Of a DNA stretch of 64,000 nucleotides, positions 27,201-36,382 are shown in pieces. Every line of letters starts with the position of its first letter. Position 1 is the first letter of the stretch. Source of the DNA: Lutjanus erythropterus (lineage: Eukaryota > Chordata > Actinopteri > Lutjaniformes > Lutjanidae); assembly GCA_020091685.1 (NCBI GenBank), contig CM034613.1:13956169-14020168 (forward strand), in the 5' to 3' direction. The position numbers and the translations under genes are program-made. Under the pieces are notes generated by a model. That model was not told the DNA's origin. It made no database searches and saw only the letters and a program-made list of their open reading frames with translations.

Positions 27201-30200
27201 AGTAATTCTAGTTTTTTGTTTGTTTGTTTGTTTTTTCCCCACACTGTTAAACTATAGCATCCTGACATGTCTCTAATTTTTATGCTTTTTCCCCACAGCT
27301 GGACTTCCACAAAGGTGTCCTGAAGCCAGAGAAGGAGGACCCTGTTGCCCAGCCAGGTGCTCCTCAGAACCGCCTCCCCCCTCTGATGCCCGAGCGAGAC
27401 AGGGACAGAGACCGGGACAGAGACAGGAACAGGGAGCGGGAGCGAGACCGTGAGCGGGAGCGAGGCGTGGGAGGAGTGCGGGACCTGTGGGCGGAGCGGG
27501 AGAGAGAGATGGAGCGCCGGGAACGAACCCGCGGTGAGCGGGAATGGGACCGGGATAAGATCCGGGAATTTGCGAGACCAGGAGAGGATGGACAACGATC
27601 ACGATCAAGAGACAGAGAGCGGAGGAGGAGGGACAGAGCCAAGAGCAAGGAGAGGAAGACGGATAAGAAGGGTAAGGCACACTTTGGTGAAAATGGAAGA
27701 TAAAAAGAAATTTAAACAGAGAAAAGCCAGAATGAAGCATTGTGGTGGAATAGACACACTTAGAAAATATATTTACTTATATATGATTCAATTCTTTGTG
27801 TTTTTAGTTAAGTTTTGTGCCCTGTTAGTTTTGTTATGATCATATTGACTTTTCCTGACTGATTCGTAACTTGTTTTTTTGAATGGTAAATATTTAGAAT
27901 TTCAGCATTTCAGTTAAAAAAAAAAAAGTCTAGAAAAGCTTTAATAAAAGAATCCCATTACAGCTCACCCTCTCACTTAAAACTGCAATATACAACAGCC
28001 TACAGACAAAGTAAAAGATAGAATTAAGGTTTATTCATAGTTTGGGGCAATTTATTCTCAAAATAAAGTTTTTGCTATTGTTATCTTAGATTCCCTATAA
28101 ATAGATGGGGCTGACTAATAACTAGAAAACAATCAGCCACATCAGTAGAGCTCCTGTAGTAAATTAGGTTTCATCCTGTAATGAAACCTAATTTACTTCT
28201 CCTCCAGCAAGTAAGCTGGCCCTCAGTGAAGACCTAGCAACACAGACAATTTATAATGCCTGTTCAGTCGGCAGCCAACTTACCAGCGTTAATGCTCTGT
28301 AGAGATCATGAGATTTCCCAAACTGAATAAATACCACACATACAAACACAAAACTAATATGTTAGCTCAGTCTTGCTGTAACTGTGATATCTGCTGAAAA
28401 ATACATTTTATATGGTCTAAATTAAAAATGTGTTGAGAAAAGTTTCCCAGATTTCCCATATTCCATTCTTGTTGGCATTTATCCTGTCAAAAACAAAACT
28501 GTTTTCTCTCTGGCTTGTCGCCACCATACTGCACCATAAATTATATTAATTAAAAAAAATATATTTAATTATTCTATAAATGTTACTTAAACAGCTACAA
28601 GAAATAGTCTAACAGGAAGTCAGAGTCTGATAATCTCACTGTGGTTTTTCATTTATAATCAAGAGCCTGAAGTAATTCTGAAATTCACAATCTGAAATAT
28701 CCCTGCACCTCAGTCTACAAAAAAAATGGATTGGTACCTATTGGGAATATACACCCATGAAATGCTTATAATATAGACCACTGCACACTGTTCACTCCCT
28801 TGTGTTTTCTAATTAACAGAGAAAGGAGACGAGCCTCCAGCCAAACTGCTTGACGACTTGTTCCTGAAGACCAAAGCAGCTCCGTGTATATACTGGCTTC
28901 CCCACACTGAGGAGCAGGTCGGTCTCACACTCCTACATTTTTCTCTCTCAGTGAGACTAATTTCATCTGTACCACTTTACAATAAGACTACCCTTATACA
29001 TGATTTATAATTAGTTTATAATACAGTAATTATTAGATTCATAAAGTTTTTAAGGGATATTTATCGAGCAGGTTTGTTTTAAATGGTTTGAAGGCACAAC
29101 CCAACATGAAACAGATTGTTGTTGCCGCCACTAAGTGACTTCAAACTGGTTAATGCACACCTACAAGTTGATTGTCCCACTTATACCATGGTCATTTGTC
29201 AACAATATGAAATAAGAGCATTCACAGATTTTTTTATTTTTTTTTTTTGGTTAAAGAGCTTACGTTGTCATGGCAAGGAATAAATCTAGTCCTTTTTACA
29301 ACCAAACTCAGCTTGCTTGCTGCAGTTGATGAGTAACACCGCTTCGCAACTAGAAGTGATGTGAGCAAATAACTGTCCATATATAGGGGTGATGTAGCAG
29401 CAGCACACTTGAAATTCCTCCTTATTTATGCATAACTAACATAATTTTCTTAAATCACCCTTGTTTCTATGTAGTTTACTTTCTTTTAACTCTCAAAAGT
29501 TTACTTTTTTCAGCCTCATTAATTAGTCTCTTGTCTTCTCTTCCAACTGCTGCACTGAGGGGAAAATCGATGTGATCATCCGTTTGGGATGTCACATCAA
29601 TTTTAGCCATATAAAATATTTTGGAGGTGCATGAAACTTCGCTGAAATAGAAACAGGGCAAGCAATTTGTCATGCAAGCGACACAACACTCAACCTGTCC
29701 GCTGACTCATGGAGCAGGTTAGGACGTCCTCGTTTAGGAAAACTGAAACAATCAGCTGTTCACTCGTTCGCATCGCCTCCAGACGGGGAGTAGCGTGAGC
29801 TTTTACAGCTGTGCTCTTACATGCTGGTACGGTGATTAAGCTTGAGCTGAACTACGTGTGAATTAAACCGTTTTAACGCACACCTGTCAGCCATTGATGG
29901 GAGTATTCACCCAGATCATGACATAAAACTCAATTAATAACATAATTATACCATTTCTAGATCAGTTATAAAAGTTGTCTCATTGTAAAGTGGTACCATT
30001 TGATCTAACTAAACTGTGTTTTGTGTCCACCAGGCGGTGCAGAGGCTTCTGGACCGCACAGAGAGGCAAAAGGAGCGCGAACGAAGGCACAAGGAGCAGC
30101 AAGAGGAGGAGGACAAGAAGCGTGAGGAGGAGAAGAAAGAGAGGCTGAAGGTTCGGGAGAAGGATGGCAGCAGCGCGGTGGTGGCGGGCAGCGGGGCAGC

Positions 30201-30360
30201 CGGGCGAGGAGCGGACGGAGACAGAGAGCGGGACCGTGGCCGAGACAGAGAGGCGGACAAGAGGAGGGACAGCGGCCACCGGTCCAGACGACCCTCAGCA
30301 GGCGCCGGCGGTGGACGGTGCTCCCGTAGCCGTAGTAACGCCAGGGACAGACGGCGCTGA
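1161..30360 (+). CDS. acin1: Acinus (apoptotic chromatin condensation inducer 1), long isoform, 17 coding exons
   Basis: Acinus is a nuclear RNA-binding protein that, with RNPS1 and SAP18, forms the ASAP complex, which regulates splicing and associates with the exon junction complex. Exons read from GT-AG sites and phase: 1161-1295, 2795-2860, 3095-3206, 3487-3560, 4558-6069, 6248-6330, 13353-13473, 19044-19089, 20581-20726, 21430-21576, 22871-23042, 23459-23604, 25775-25882, 26347-26454, 27299-27671, 28820-28917, 30034-30360. They total 3774 nt, 1257 residues plus TGA, close to the roughly 1340 residues of human ACIN1. Domains: SAP at about residues 10-45 ([20 protein letters not shown]), conserved GRKRRWG with [16 protein letters not shown] at about 910-992, RSB motif ([10 protein letters not shown]...APCIYWLP) at about 1122-1146, RS-like C-terminus. 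The ATG lies in a CpG-rich promoter and starts the known MADED-type N-terminus. Paralogue a or b is unresolved. Confidence 0.96.
4558..6069 (+). CDS. acin1: acin1 exon 5: large low-complexity exon with charged coiled coil
   Basis: A 504-codon exon between a CAG acceptor at 4557 and the donor at 6070 (AAG|gtcagt). In order it encodes a lineage-variable N-terminal part, an acidic run ([15 protein letters not shown]), proline-rich segments ([21 protein letters not shown]), a Ser/Arg patch ending in [20 protein letters not shown], a long Glu/Lys/Arg helix of about 140 residues and a Ser/Asp tail. The open frame runs on to 6126, but the last 19 codons lie past the donor and are probably intronic. 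The helix region contains an in-frame 33-bp tandem repeat at 5734-5865. Antisense open frames here are composition shadows. Confidence 0.92.
5734..5865 (+). repeat. 33-bp coding minisatellite in acin1 exon 5
   Basis: Four near-identical 33-bp units begin at 5734, 5767, 5800 and 5833, each encoding an 11-residue cycle of the type [11 protein letters not shown]. More diverged units lie on both sides, about 5640-5733 and 5866-5900. Unit 3 starts with a Cys codon (tgc) where its neighbours have Arg (cgc or cgt). The unit preserves both frame and charge pattern, so copy-number change would only lengthen or shorten the helix. Confidence 0.85.
7690..8440 (+). promoter_or_regulatory. acin1: acin1 internal (alternative) CpG-rich promoter
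   Basis: A GC- and CpG-rich island inside a 7-kb intron. It contains the palindrome TCTCGCGAGA at 7789-7798, a known core-promoter element of TATA-less genes, plus further CGCG motifs near 7950-7970 and 8225-8450. It directly precedes the alternative first exon at 8441. Open frames through it on either strand carry no recognisable protein. Confidence 0.65.
8441..8466 (+). CDS. acin1: acin1 alternative first coding exon (short, SAP-less isoform)
   Basis: ATG plus eight codons (MLSEGNKNG) run into a strong donor, GG|gtaagag, at 8467. The exon ends in phase 2, the same phase as exon 6 (end 6330), so it joins exon 7 at 13353 in frame (GG+G, then EVSEPS). The exon set from here totals 1818 nt, 605 residues. 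Short acinus isoforms lacking the SAP region are known in mammals (Acinus-S and S'). The CpG-rich DNA upstream and the TCTCGCGAGA element support a separate promoter. No transcript evidence is available here. Confidence 0.75.
9062..9713. mobile_element. Fold-back, MITE-like element, family A
   Basis: The ends are GTGGGGTT (9064) and AACCCCAC (9712). Most of the element is an imperfect inverted repeat: the left arm from about 9071 to 9300 (for example TGTGGACAGGGTC and CACAGAACATG) matches the reverse complement of about 9430-9600. The left arm lacks about 80 bp that the right arm keeps next to its terminus. Related copies are at 35734-36203 and 62769-63143. Open frames inside it are not transposase-like, so it is non-autonomous. 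Confidence 0.7.
12214..12538. mobile_element. MITE-like interspersed repeat, family B
   Basis: Starts GAGCTGCAATGATTAG and ends in an imperfect inverted counterpart (TTACAGCCCCC), with ATCGAT/TTAATCGA-rich subterminal inverted sequence. Sister copies at 21961-22249 and 41005-41286 share the core CTCTGATTTCAGCTTCTC and ATTTTTCACCATTTTATGG. This resembles a very common teleost GGGCTGCAACTAATGATT-type repeat. It has no coding capacity. Confidence 0.7.
13474..19043 (+). other. acin1 intron 7 (5.6 kb)
   Basis: Contains a (GT)n microsatellite at 15190-15260 and a trinucleotide tract (TAC, CAC, CTC) at about 15607-15670. A relatively repeat-poor stretch (about 15700-17700) follows, with no recognised protein. 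AT-rich sequence is found at 18120-18340. Confidence 0.5.
15190..15260. repeat. (GT)n microsatellite
   Basis: About 70 bp of near-perfect GT dinucleotides interrupted by two GTTT variants, intronic to acin1. Translated Cys-Val or Thr-His runs in this region are artefacts of the repeat. Confidence 0.9.
21961..22249. mobile_element. MITE-like repeat, family B, copy 2
   Basis: Begins GAGCTGCAACAGTTAG and ends CATTAGTTGCAGCCCC, an inverted terminal pair. The core is diverged but keeps TCACTTTGGGCTCTGGGAAA and CATTTTTCACAATTATTTT. It is immediately preceded at about 21670-21895 by another common fish-type repeat (GGGCTGAATAATTAATTG, with AACAGCATTATAATGAAGTA), which also occurs in the opposite arrangement at 49053-49390. 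Confidence 0.6.
22265..22470. repeat. Interspersed repeat fragment in acin1 intron
   Basis: The segment with TTTAGCCAGGAAGGTCCCAT and AGGGAGTCCTGG followed by GGCAGCACA resembles a sequence found in many copies in teleost genomes. This is judged from memory of the family, not from a second copy in this window. Confidence 0.35.
23155..23350. repeat. Interspersed repeat fragment (GGCTTTATTTGCATGGG type)
   Basis: ATTCAATTCAGAAGGCTTTA with GCATGGGAAAC and ACATTGCCAAA resembles a common fish repeat tail, followed by CAA-rich and AT-rich simple sequence. It lies in the acin1 intron between 23042 and 23459. Confidence 0.35.
23605..25774 (+). other. acin1 intron 12 (2.2 kb)
   Basis: AT-rich intron between the exon ending SNIIHVTNL and the RRM exon. 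No exon-like frame, clear repeat structure or RNA gene was recognised. Confidence 0.5.
25775..26454 (+). CDS. acin1: acin1 RRM exons (25775-25882 and 26347-26454)
   Basis: Two 108-nt exons encode [20 protein letters not shown], then [16 protein letters not shown], then [20 protein letters not shown] and [15 protein letters not shown], the acinus RRM-type fold. The preceding exon (23459-23604) ends in SNIIHVTNL, its first strand. Acinus RRMs are atypical: the RNP1-like strand reads KSHCFVTY. The exons are separated by 464 bp, and both junctions are phase 0. Confidence 0.95.
27299..30360 (+). CDS. acin1: acin1 C-terminal exons: RD/RE tract, RSB motif, RS-like tail
   Basis: Exon 27299-27671 starts [15 protein letters not shown] and becomes an alternating Arg/Asp and Arg/Glu tract, followed by the conserved [15 protein letters not shown]. 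Exon 28820-28917 carries the RNPS1-SAP18-binding core ([20 protein letters not shown], then YWLPHTEEQ). Exon 30034-30360 adds a charged helix ([20 protein letters not shown]) and a tail ending [11 protein letters not shown] before TGA at 30358. Phases 1 and 0 match across all junctions. Confidence 0.94.
27672..28819 (+). other. acin1 intron 15 (1.1 kb)
   Basis: AT-rich intron containing a short hairpin-prone repeat near 28160-28200 (AAATTAGGTTTCATCCTG against its reverse complement AATGAAACCTAATTT). No gene is seen. Confidence 0.5.
28969..29996. mobile_element. Non-autonomous DNA-transposon-like element in last acin1 intron
   Basis: Exact inverted ends: GTACCACTTTAC at 28969-28980 and GTAAAGTGGTAC at 29985-29996, extended imperfectly inward (AATAAGACTAC against AATGAGACAAC). 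The element is about 1.03 kb, with no transposase-like frame. It fills most of the intron between 28917 and 30034. Its right end is 37 bp from the final exon, so the element approaches the branch-point and polypyrimidine region. Confidence 0.65.
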
Positions 30361-30816
30361 AGGCCGGGCGGCTGCAGGGAAAAGTGAAGATAGAGAAAGA
30401 GGGGGACACGGCTTAGCAGACAGGAAGTCTTGGGAGGTTCAGGACTTGTGTCTGGTCCTTGCCACCTGCCCCACCGTGCTTTAATTCGTCCACTTTGACG
30501 CCAGCGTTGTCTTCCACACACTTTTGCCATTTCCCCATTACCCCCTCGCCCACGTCATGTTTTGTTAATTGTAAAACGACGGTTCATCTCACCTCACTCC
30601 TCCATTCTTTCTGTCTTCCAGAAGCAAAAGTCAGTCCCTCCTCCTCCTCCTCATCTTCGTGTAGTGCAGTTACTTCTCCTCCGTTGAAGAAAAGATGCAG
30701 AGCAGGCTGGTGGTTTTTTCTGGCTCGCCTCAGCATTTTGTCCCGCTGAGGTTTGGGAGCCCGCCTCTTTATTTTAGTCCTGCGGGTGCACAGTTCCTTC
30801 CTCCTCAGAGCCCTGT

Positions 30817-30822
30817 AATAAA
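30817..30822 (+). terminator. acin1: acin1 polyadenylation signal (proximal)
   Basis: Canonical AATAAA 457 bp after the acin1 stop, followed by T- and GT-rich sequence at about 30850-30960. A second AATAAA at 31468-31473 could serve as a distal site and would bring the transcript end within about 200 bp of the ajuba 3' end. Confidence 0.6.
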
Positions 30823-31691
30823 ACCATCCAAAATAGATCCCTGACCTTCACATATTTTCTAGGATTCGTTTTAGTGTTCTCCTCTTCAGCACTGAGATTT
30901 TTTCATGATTAAATTTACAGGCCGTCTTTGTCAAAGTGAGGAAAGTTCTGTTTTTTTGAAGTTTTTATGAATAATGATGATTTTTTAAAGCCTTTGAGGG
31001 TTGTTTGTGCGAGTAATAACCACCATCTCCTTCTTCCAACGAAGATACAAAGGTACCGAAGTCTCAACACTGTAGCCTAGCAAAGCGTGCGATAGATAGG
31101 AGGAGACGTGATCTTTTGTGTTGTGCGGTGATGCAGGAGACATGCACACGCCCGAGTTCATCTTTTTACTGGATGTTTCTGAAGACGAAGAAATGAGATT
31201 CTTGTCTGAGTCAAAGTGGCGGTTTGTTCTGTAATAATTACGGGAAGCTGATCTTCCCTGCACTGAAGTGTCCACTTGGAAAAATCCCTCCTCTGACCCT
31301 TCAATCAATCATATTTATATTTAAGAGGAGGTACAAAGAAATTTACCTTCTAATAGAGTAATAGCTAGAATTTTAATATCTTTAATTTTATGTTTTTAGT
31401 TCAAAAGTTATTTTGTTTTTTTTTCCTCCTCCTGCAAGTGCTGAATGTACCGAGAATTTAAAAAGTGAATAAATTTAAATTGGTTACCAGCTTGTCTGCT
31501 TGGATGTTTTTACTTAGCCAGGTCATGATGGTGATGGTAATACACTGACTATGGATGAGTACCTCATACAACACCACTTCAAACAACCCCTTTAAATGCA
31601 GAGGGAGAGATTTAAACTTTGTTTTACTTAACGTGTTAATAATTGTGACGTAGTACTTGTAAGCAGTCCATAGTGTGAACAAATGAAAATA

Positions 31692-31697
31692 TTTATT
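31692..31697 (-). terminator. ajuba: ajuba polyadenylation signal
   Basis: TTTATT on the plus strand, AATAAA on the minus strand, 436 bp past the ajuba stop codon. It lies about 220 bp from the distal plus-strand AATAAA of acin1 (31468), so the two genes end tail-to-tail with little or no spacer. Confidence 0.55.
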
Positions 31698-32132
31698 ACA
31701 ACATACAGAAATTACAGTAATGTTTTTTCCCCAAATTGTACAGATTCACGTAACAAATCTCTTACAGTAAAGTCAAATTTAAGTGCAAAACGTTTGCTAG
31801 CCATAATATATGTACAAAACAGTTTAGCAAAAAAAATCCCTTGTTCTTCTACAGCAAACAGTAGCCACATTGGGGTAAAAAAAAAAAAAAAGCAGTAGTT
31901 TCTTTCCCGTTCCCTTATAACTATGGTACAGTAATAGTACAAGAAGTACAGCAGGCAGTACATGTGACAACAGGGGGCTGATCCAAGTCAAAATCAAAGT
32001 GAATCAGTGGAAATGTCTTAATATCAGCAGTTTCATCATGAAAATAAAGACAAAGCGAAAGCACGTGAGACAATGACAGCATGTTTAGACCAGCTTCTTT
32101 GAAAACATCCGCAGCTGCACAGGCGCTGCTGG

Positions 32133-35100
32133 TCAGTGTGTGTTGTGAGGGGGAATGTTGTGTGTGGCGCACACTCTGCTCATGTGACAGGAGTGGCAGA
32201 GGAGATGAGAGTCCAGAGGGAAGCACTGCGAGCCGGGCTGATCGGAGAGCTGCTTTCCACACTCCTGAGAGGGAGGAAAACGACTCGGATAAGGACGAGA
32301 ATGCACACAGAGGAAGCGAGGACAGAAATCAACTATTTCATAACGAAGTCTGGTCAGAGAAATTTGTAGCTCTGACTTCAAACAGGATTTTAGGCAGAGG
32401 TAAAAAGTAACAAAGTACAAATACTTAATTTAGTGCATCACTGTATTTAAGAAAAGTACAGATGCATAAAAAAAATCTACTTGAGTATTTTTCTGGCAAC
32501 TTTTGGTGACACTATTTGGAAGGGCATTAGACTGTTGAATTTTGTCATTTTTAATGCAACATTGCATAACAACTTCACATTAATCAGGCCAATAACATCT
32601 TCATTATAACAATTTGACATTAACCAAGACAAAAGTGTCTTAGTTATGACATCTTGACATTATATGACATTGAAGTATCACCTGTGGTTGGTTTTAACAC
32701 TGGCTATCATAAGACATAAGTATGTCATTAGTATTTCCCTTGACTTTAGGCAAAGTGGTACTGTTTGGACAGAAGTGTGTGGCTGCAGTGTGTTCTTGTG
32801 TCGATCATAATGTGCCACGTTCTGTTGCTGAAAACTAATTGGGGCAAACACATTGGAGCAAAGGTACTGTTCATTACTTTCAGTGTTTTATTTGAAGTTA
32901 GAGTGTATTACGTTTAATAGTCTTTGAATTACATTAATATGAGAAACAGTAGGAATGTCATTCAGAGGGTTAGATTTTACTTTTGTACACTGAGGACATT
33001 TCAGAGCCTGTACTTTTTCACTTTTAGTTGAGTAAAGAAGTTCAGTCAGTGCTTCTACTTTTACCAGACTTTTTCACATCTGTATCTGTCCTTCTTTTAG
33101 AGTAAAATTTGATTTGAGTTAAAGATGAGGACCGAGTTTGGGGTTATTGGTTTGTAAAGATCACTCACCTCACAGTGGTAGCACTCAAAGTGATAGTCCT
33201 TGTTCATAGAGACGACCCGGAGGATCTCTTCACTGCCCTGAGACACAAAACAGCAGAAAAAAGGAGACATCAGAGAGGTCAAGGTCAGTCAGGGTGAATG
33301 GAGTTAGTTTTGACTTTCTGGTGCACTTTCAGTTGCAGTTAAAAAGTTTATAAACAAGATAAATTGATTTTGGAACAGCTTCCTCTATCACACTGTTGTA
33401 AAAGTTTGTTTTGGAAAACTGTCAAAGTTACTGGCCTTTCAATAAAGCAAAACACGTATTTTTACAGTAAGATATAAATATTTGTGTTCCTATTGTGTCT
33501 TATATGCAATTCATTAAACTAAATATCTACTTGTGTATTTCTTTAAACGACAATAAAACCAAGCAGATAAAGTTTAAATTGAACCTGCTTGCTTATTAAT
33601 CTGCTTGATAATGCTTTTTAAATTCTTTTAAATACAATTTGTCTCATTTTTAACTGTTCATCTGCTTGTTTTCTTCTCAGATTTTTAAATTTTTCAACTC
33701 ATACTCACCTCAGTAGGTAAGATGGGTTGAAAACAGGCAGCGCACTTCGGGGCAAAAATCCTGTGGGATGACAGAATACAGTTTATTTAGTGTGGAAACC
33801 AGCAGCACTCACACAGCTGAGTAATGTCTCTGAAGGAGGTGGGACGAGTAAGGGACATTTTTTTTAATGTTACGCAAACAACGGAAACATTCAATGACAG
33901 AAATATCAAAAGCCGCTGAGGAACAGCACCAGGATGCCTGCAAGTCATACAGAAAGCATTTGAACACATGGCGAAGTCTCACTTGTTGTAGTCTGCCACA
34001 CAGTAGATGTTGCTGTGATGGTCCACGGTGAAAGGAACGCCATCCAGAGCTTTGGAGCACGTCACGCAGCGGAAACAGCCGGGATGGTACGAGTTCCCAA
34101 GAGCCTGCAGGATCTGAGAATGAAGATCAAACCATTATTTAAATATGCTACCGATGCCTCCGCATGACCTACAGAGGCAAACAAAACCATCAGCAAGAAG
34201 ACTGGTTATTTCTGGGTTCTTGATGCCTGCCACCAGGTCAGCATGCAGACTGGAAGAGCCTGTTGTTTACATGCATAAACGTGACTATGTAGCTTTTTCT
34301 TTTTTAAAAAGAGTGTATCACTACAGGGAGCGCGAGTACTATAATTCAAGAATCAAATAATTCCTAAAATTAGTGAAACTATAATAAGTTTGATAAAAGA
34401 TGTAAGTGTAAGTTTGATTAAAACCACTATTATATTCAGTATTCCTATTTTCAATGCCAACGCCAACTGCAAAGAGCTGCTGTGAAATCTTGCAGAAGAA
34501 GGAAACAACAAACACAATCACATCAACAGTGAGCGGAAAACCTGCGTGGGGACTGAATAACAGACAAAAAAAGCAAAAACATAAACCAACAAAATACAGT
34601 CTCTTTTCCCTGTCTTCTTTTTTCATTCAAAAAATGTTTTGTGCTGCTCAGAGGATATTTGGTTAATATTATTATTTAAAAAAAAATTGAGAACCACTGT
34701 TTTTATGTTTACCATGAATGCCTCTCATCTTTTACAAGATTCTGGTTTATATTTATTTCAAAATAGTTTAAACACTGCATTTCTCAGAAGATTTTATAAA
34801 ACGCTGGGCCCTGAGGTAGCTTTTTTTTCCCCTTTAAAACTCTTGCACCAGCTCACTTTTGAGCATCAAACATTTAACCTGAATGTGGTTAAACCCTTCG
34901 AATCAAGCAGCAAAACGATGCCCATCAATCACAGACTGACTGGGAGCTTTCTATTTCTATTATGGGTATTATGTGGTTCAAATATGGTAAAAAGTTTGGA
35001 CATAATCACCACCGAGCCGTATTTCTTTATTTATCAAAAACCCCAAAGCAAACATTCCACTGAAAATCTGCCGTGGGAACCCAAACAGGAGCCAACAAAC

Positions 35101-35289
35101 AGACGTCACTGAATTTCTCTATCCTCTGGGGGGTTTCTGGAAGTGCACTCTGGGAAACATAGGGAAGTGACTAAAAAAAAATTTACACAGGACCAGGTTA
35201 AGAGTTAGAGTATATTCCCTTTAAATCTAACATAAGTCGAAGATTTAGAGGCACTTGTGCTCCTCTTCACACACTCTCACACTCTCTCA

Positions 35290-35322
<33 letters not shown>

Positions 35323-35446
35323 CTTACCTGTTCGAGAATAAGATGGCCACACACACTACACTTCTCAGCAGCAGCCTGGAATCCTGAAAACTGTAATTAC
35401 AACAGAGAGATTACCATTAGCGGAAAATCAATCCTCTGACTCTGAA

Positions 35447-35495
<49 letters not shown>

Positions 35496-36382
35496 GACGG
35501 ATGACAAAACACGCCTTGACCTCAACTCTTACCATATAATCCTCTTTACAGTACACAGAGCCATTGACATTGTAGAAGTCCTTGTTTCTCAGGGTGCGTC
35601 CTGCAGAGGGGGGAGACGGCAGACTCAGCATGATAAAACTCAGGAAATGAGCGGTTAAAAGTGGCGTTTAGAAAAGGTGCGGGCACTAGAAAATAAGCCT
35701 GAATACATAGAGGGACAGTTTGGATTATCTGAAGTAGGACTGTATTAAGTTCTTATCCATAGTCAGTGTATTACCTACAGTAGATGGCATTCAACACGGC
35801 CCCAGTTCAGAGAAGCAGAGTACAAGCACAGACTCTAAGCCATGTACTGCAATGAACTATATCTTAACTTATATATTATAACTTTATCATAATTATAACA
35901 ATCATTATCAGTTTAAGTTTACATTATATTTAGAATATTTTCACCACACTACCTTGCCGTCACACAGCTTTTTCCTCCATTATATAAGCCAAATATCCCC
36001 CTCTCTCTTGCTTAACTGCTGCTCGGTCTGAAAAGTTGATGCATTTCATGAGTTGGGGTCATGTTTTGTGTGATTAGGAGATGTTTTCTGTGCGTAGTTT
36101 CTGTGCTGGTACTCTTGTCTGCTTCACCAGACTCGAGGCGTGTTGACCTCCATCTACTGTAGGTAATACGCTGACTAATGATAAGTACCTCATGCAACCC
36201 CACAGCAAATAATCCTCATTAACTGTTTAAATCATGACTGTTGTGTCTGGGGGGTTGTTGTTGGAGTTGGGGGTACTCACCACAGGACACACAGGTGAAG
36301 CAGCGTGTGTGATAGAGACTATCCAGAGCCTGGCAGGCATTATCTGCCCCGTACACGCCTTTCCCACACTTCACACAGGTTC
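32133..36382 (-). CDS. ajuba: ajuba LIM1-LIM2-LIM3 exons
   Basis: LIM1 (about residues 535-588) has CVKC, then H and C in SLYHTRC, CVSC and the YCKEDY end. LIM2 (about 597-652) has CSVC, YHPGC, CVTC and YCVADY. LIM3 (about 657-723) has CAAC, YHFEC, CEEC and CHSC. Each is a double zinc finger with the C-X2-C, H-X2-C pattern intact. Exon 4 (63 nt, 35390-35328) encodes [20 protein letters not shown] plus Q, including the first Cys pair of LIM2. The stop TGA is at 32135-32133, after PPHNTH. Confidence 0.95.

Noticed and set aside
27273..27740. Minus-strand frames opposite the acin1 Arg/Asp tract
   Set aside because: The Ser/Arg/Leu repeats are the complement of the coding repeat; the sense strand carries the conserved acinus sequence.
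30005..30530. Minus-strand frames of 99-173 codons opposite the last acin1 exon
   Set aside because: Composition shadows of the charged helix; no splice sites or known domains.
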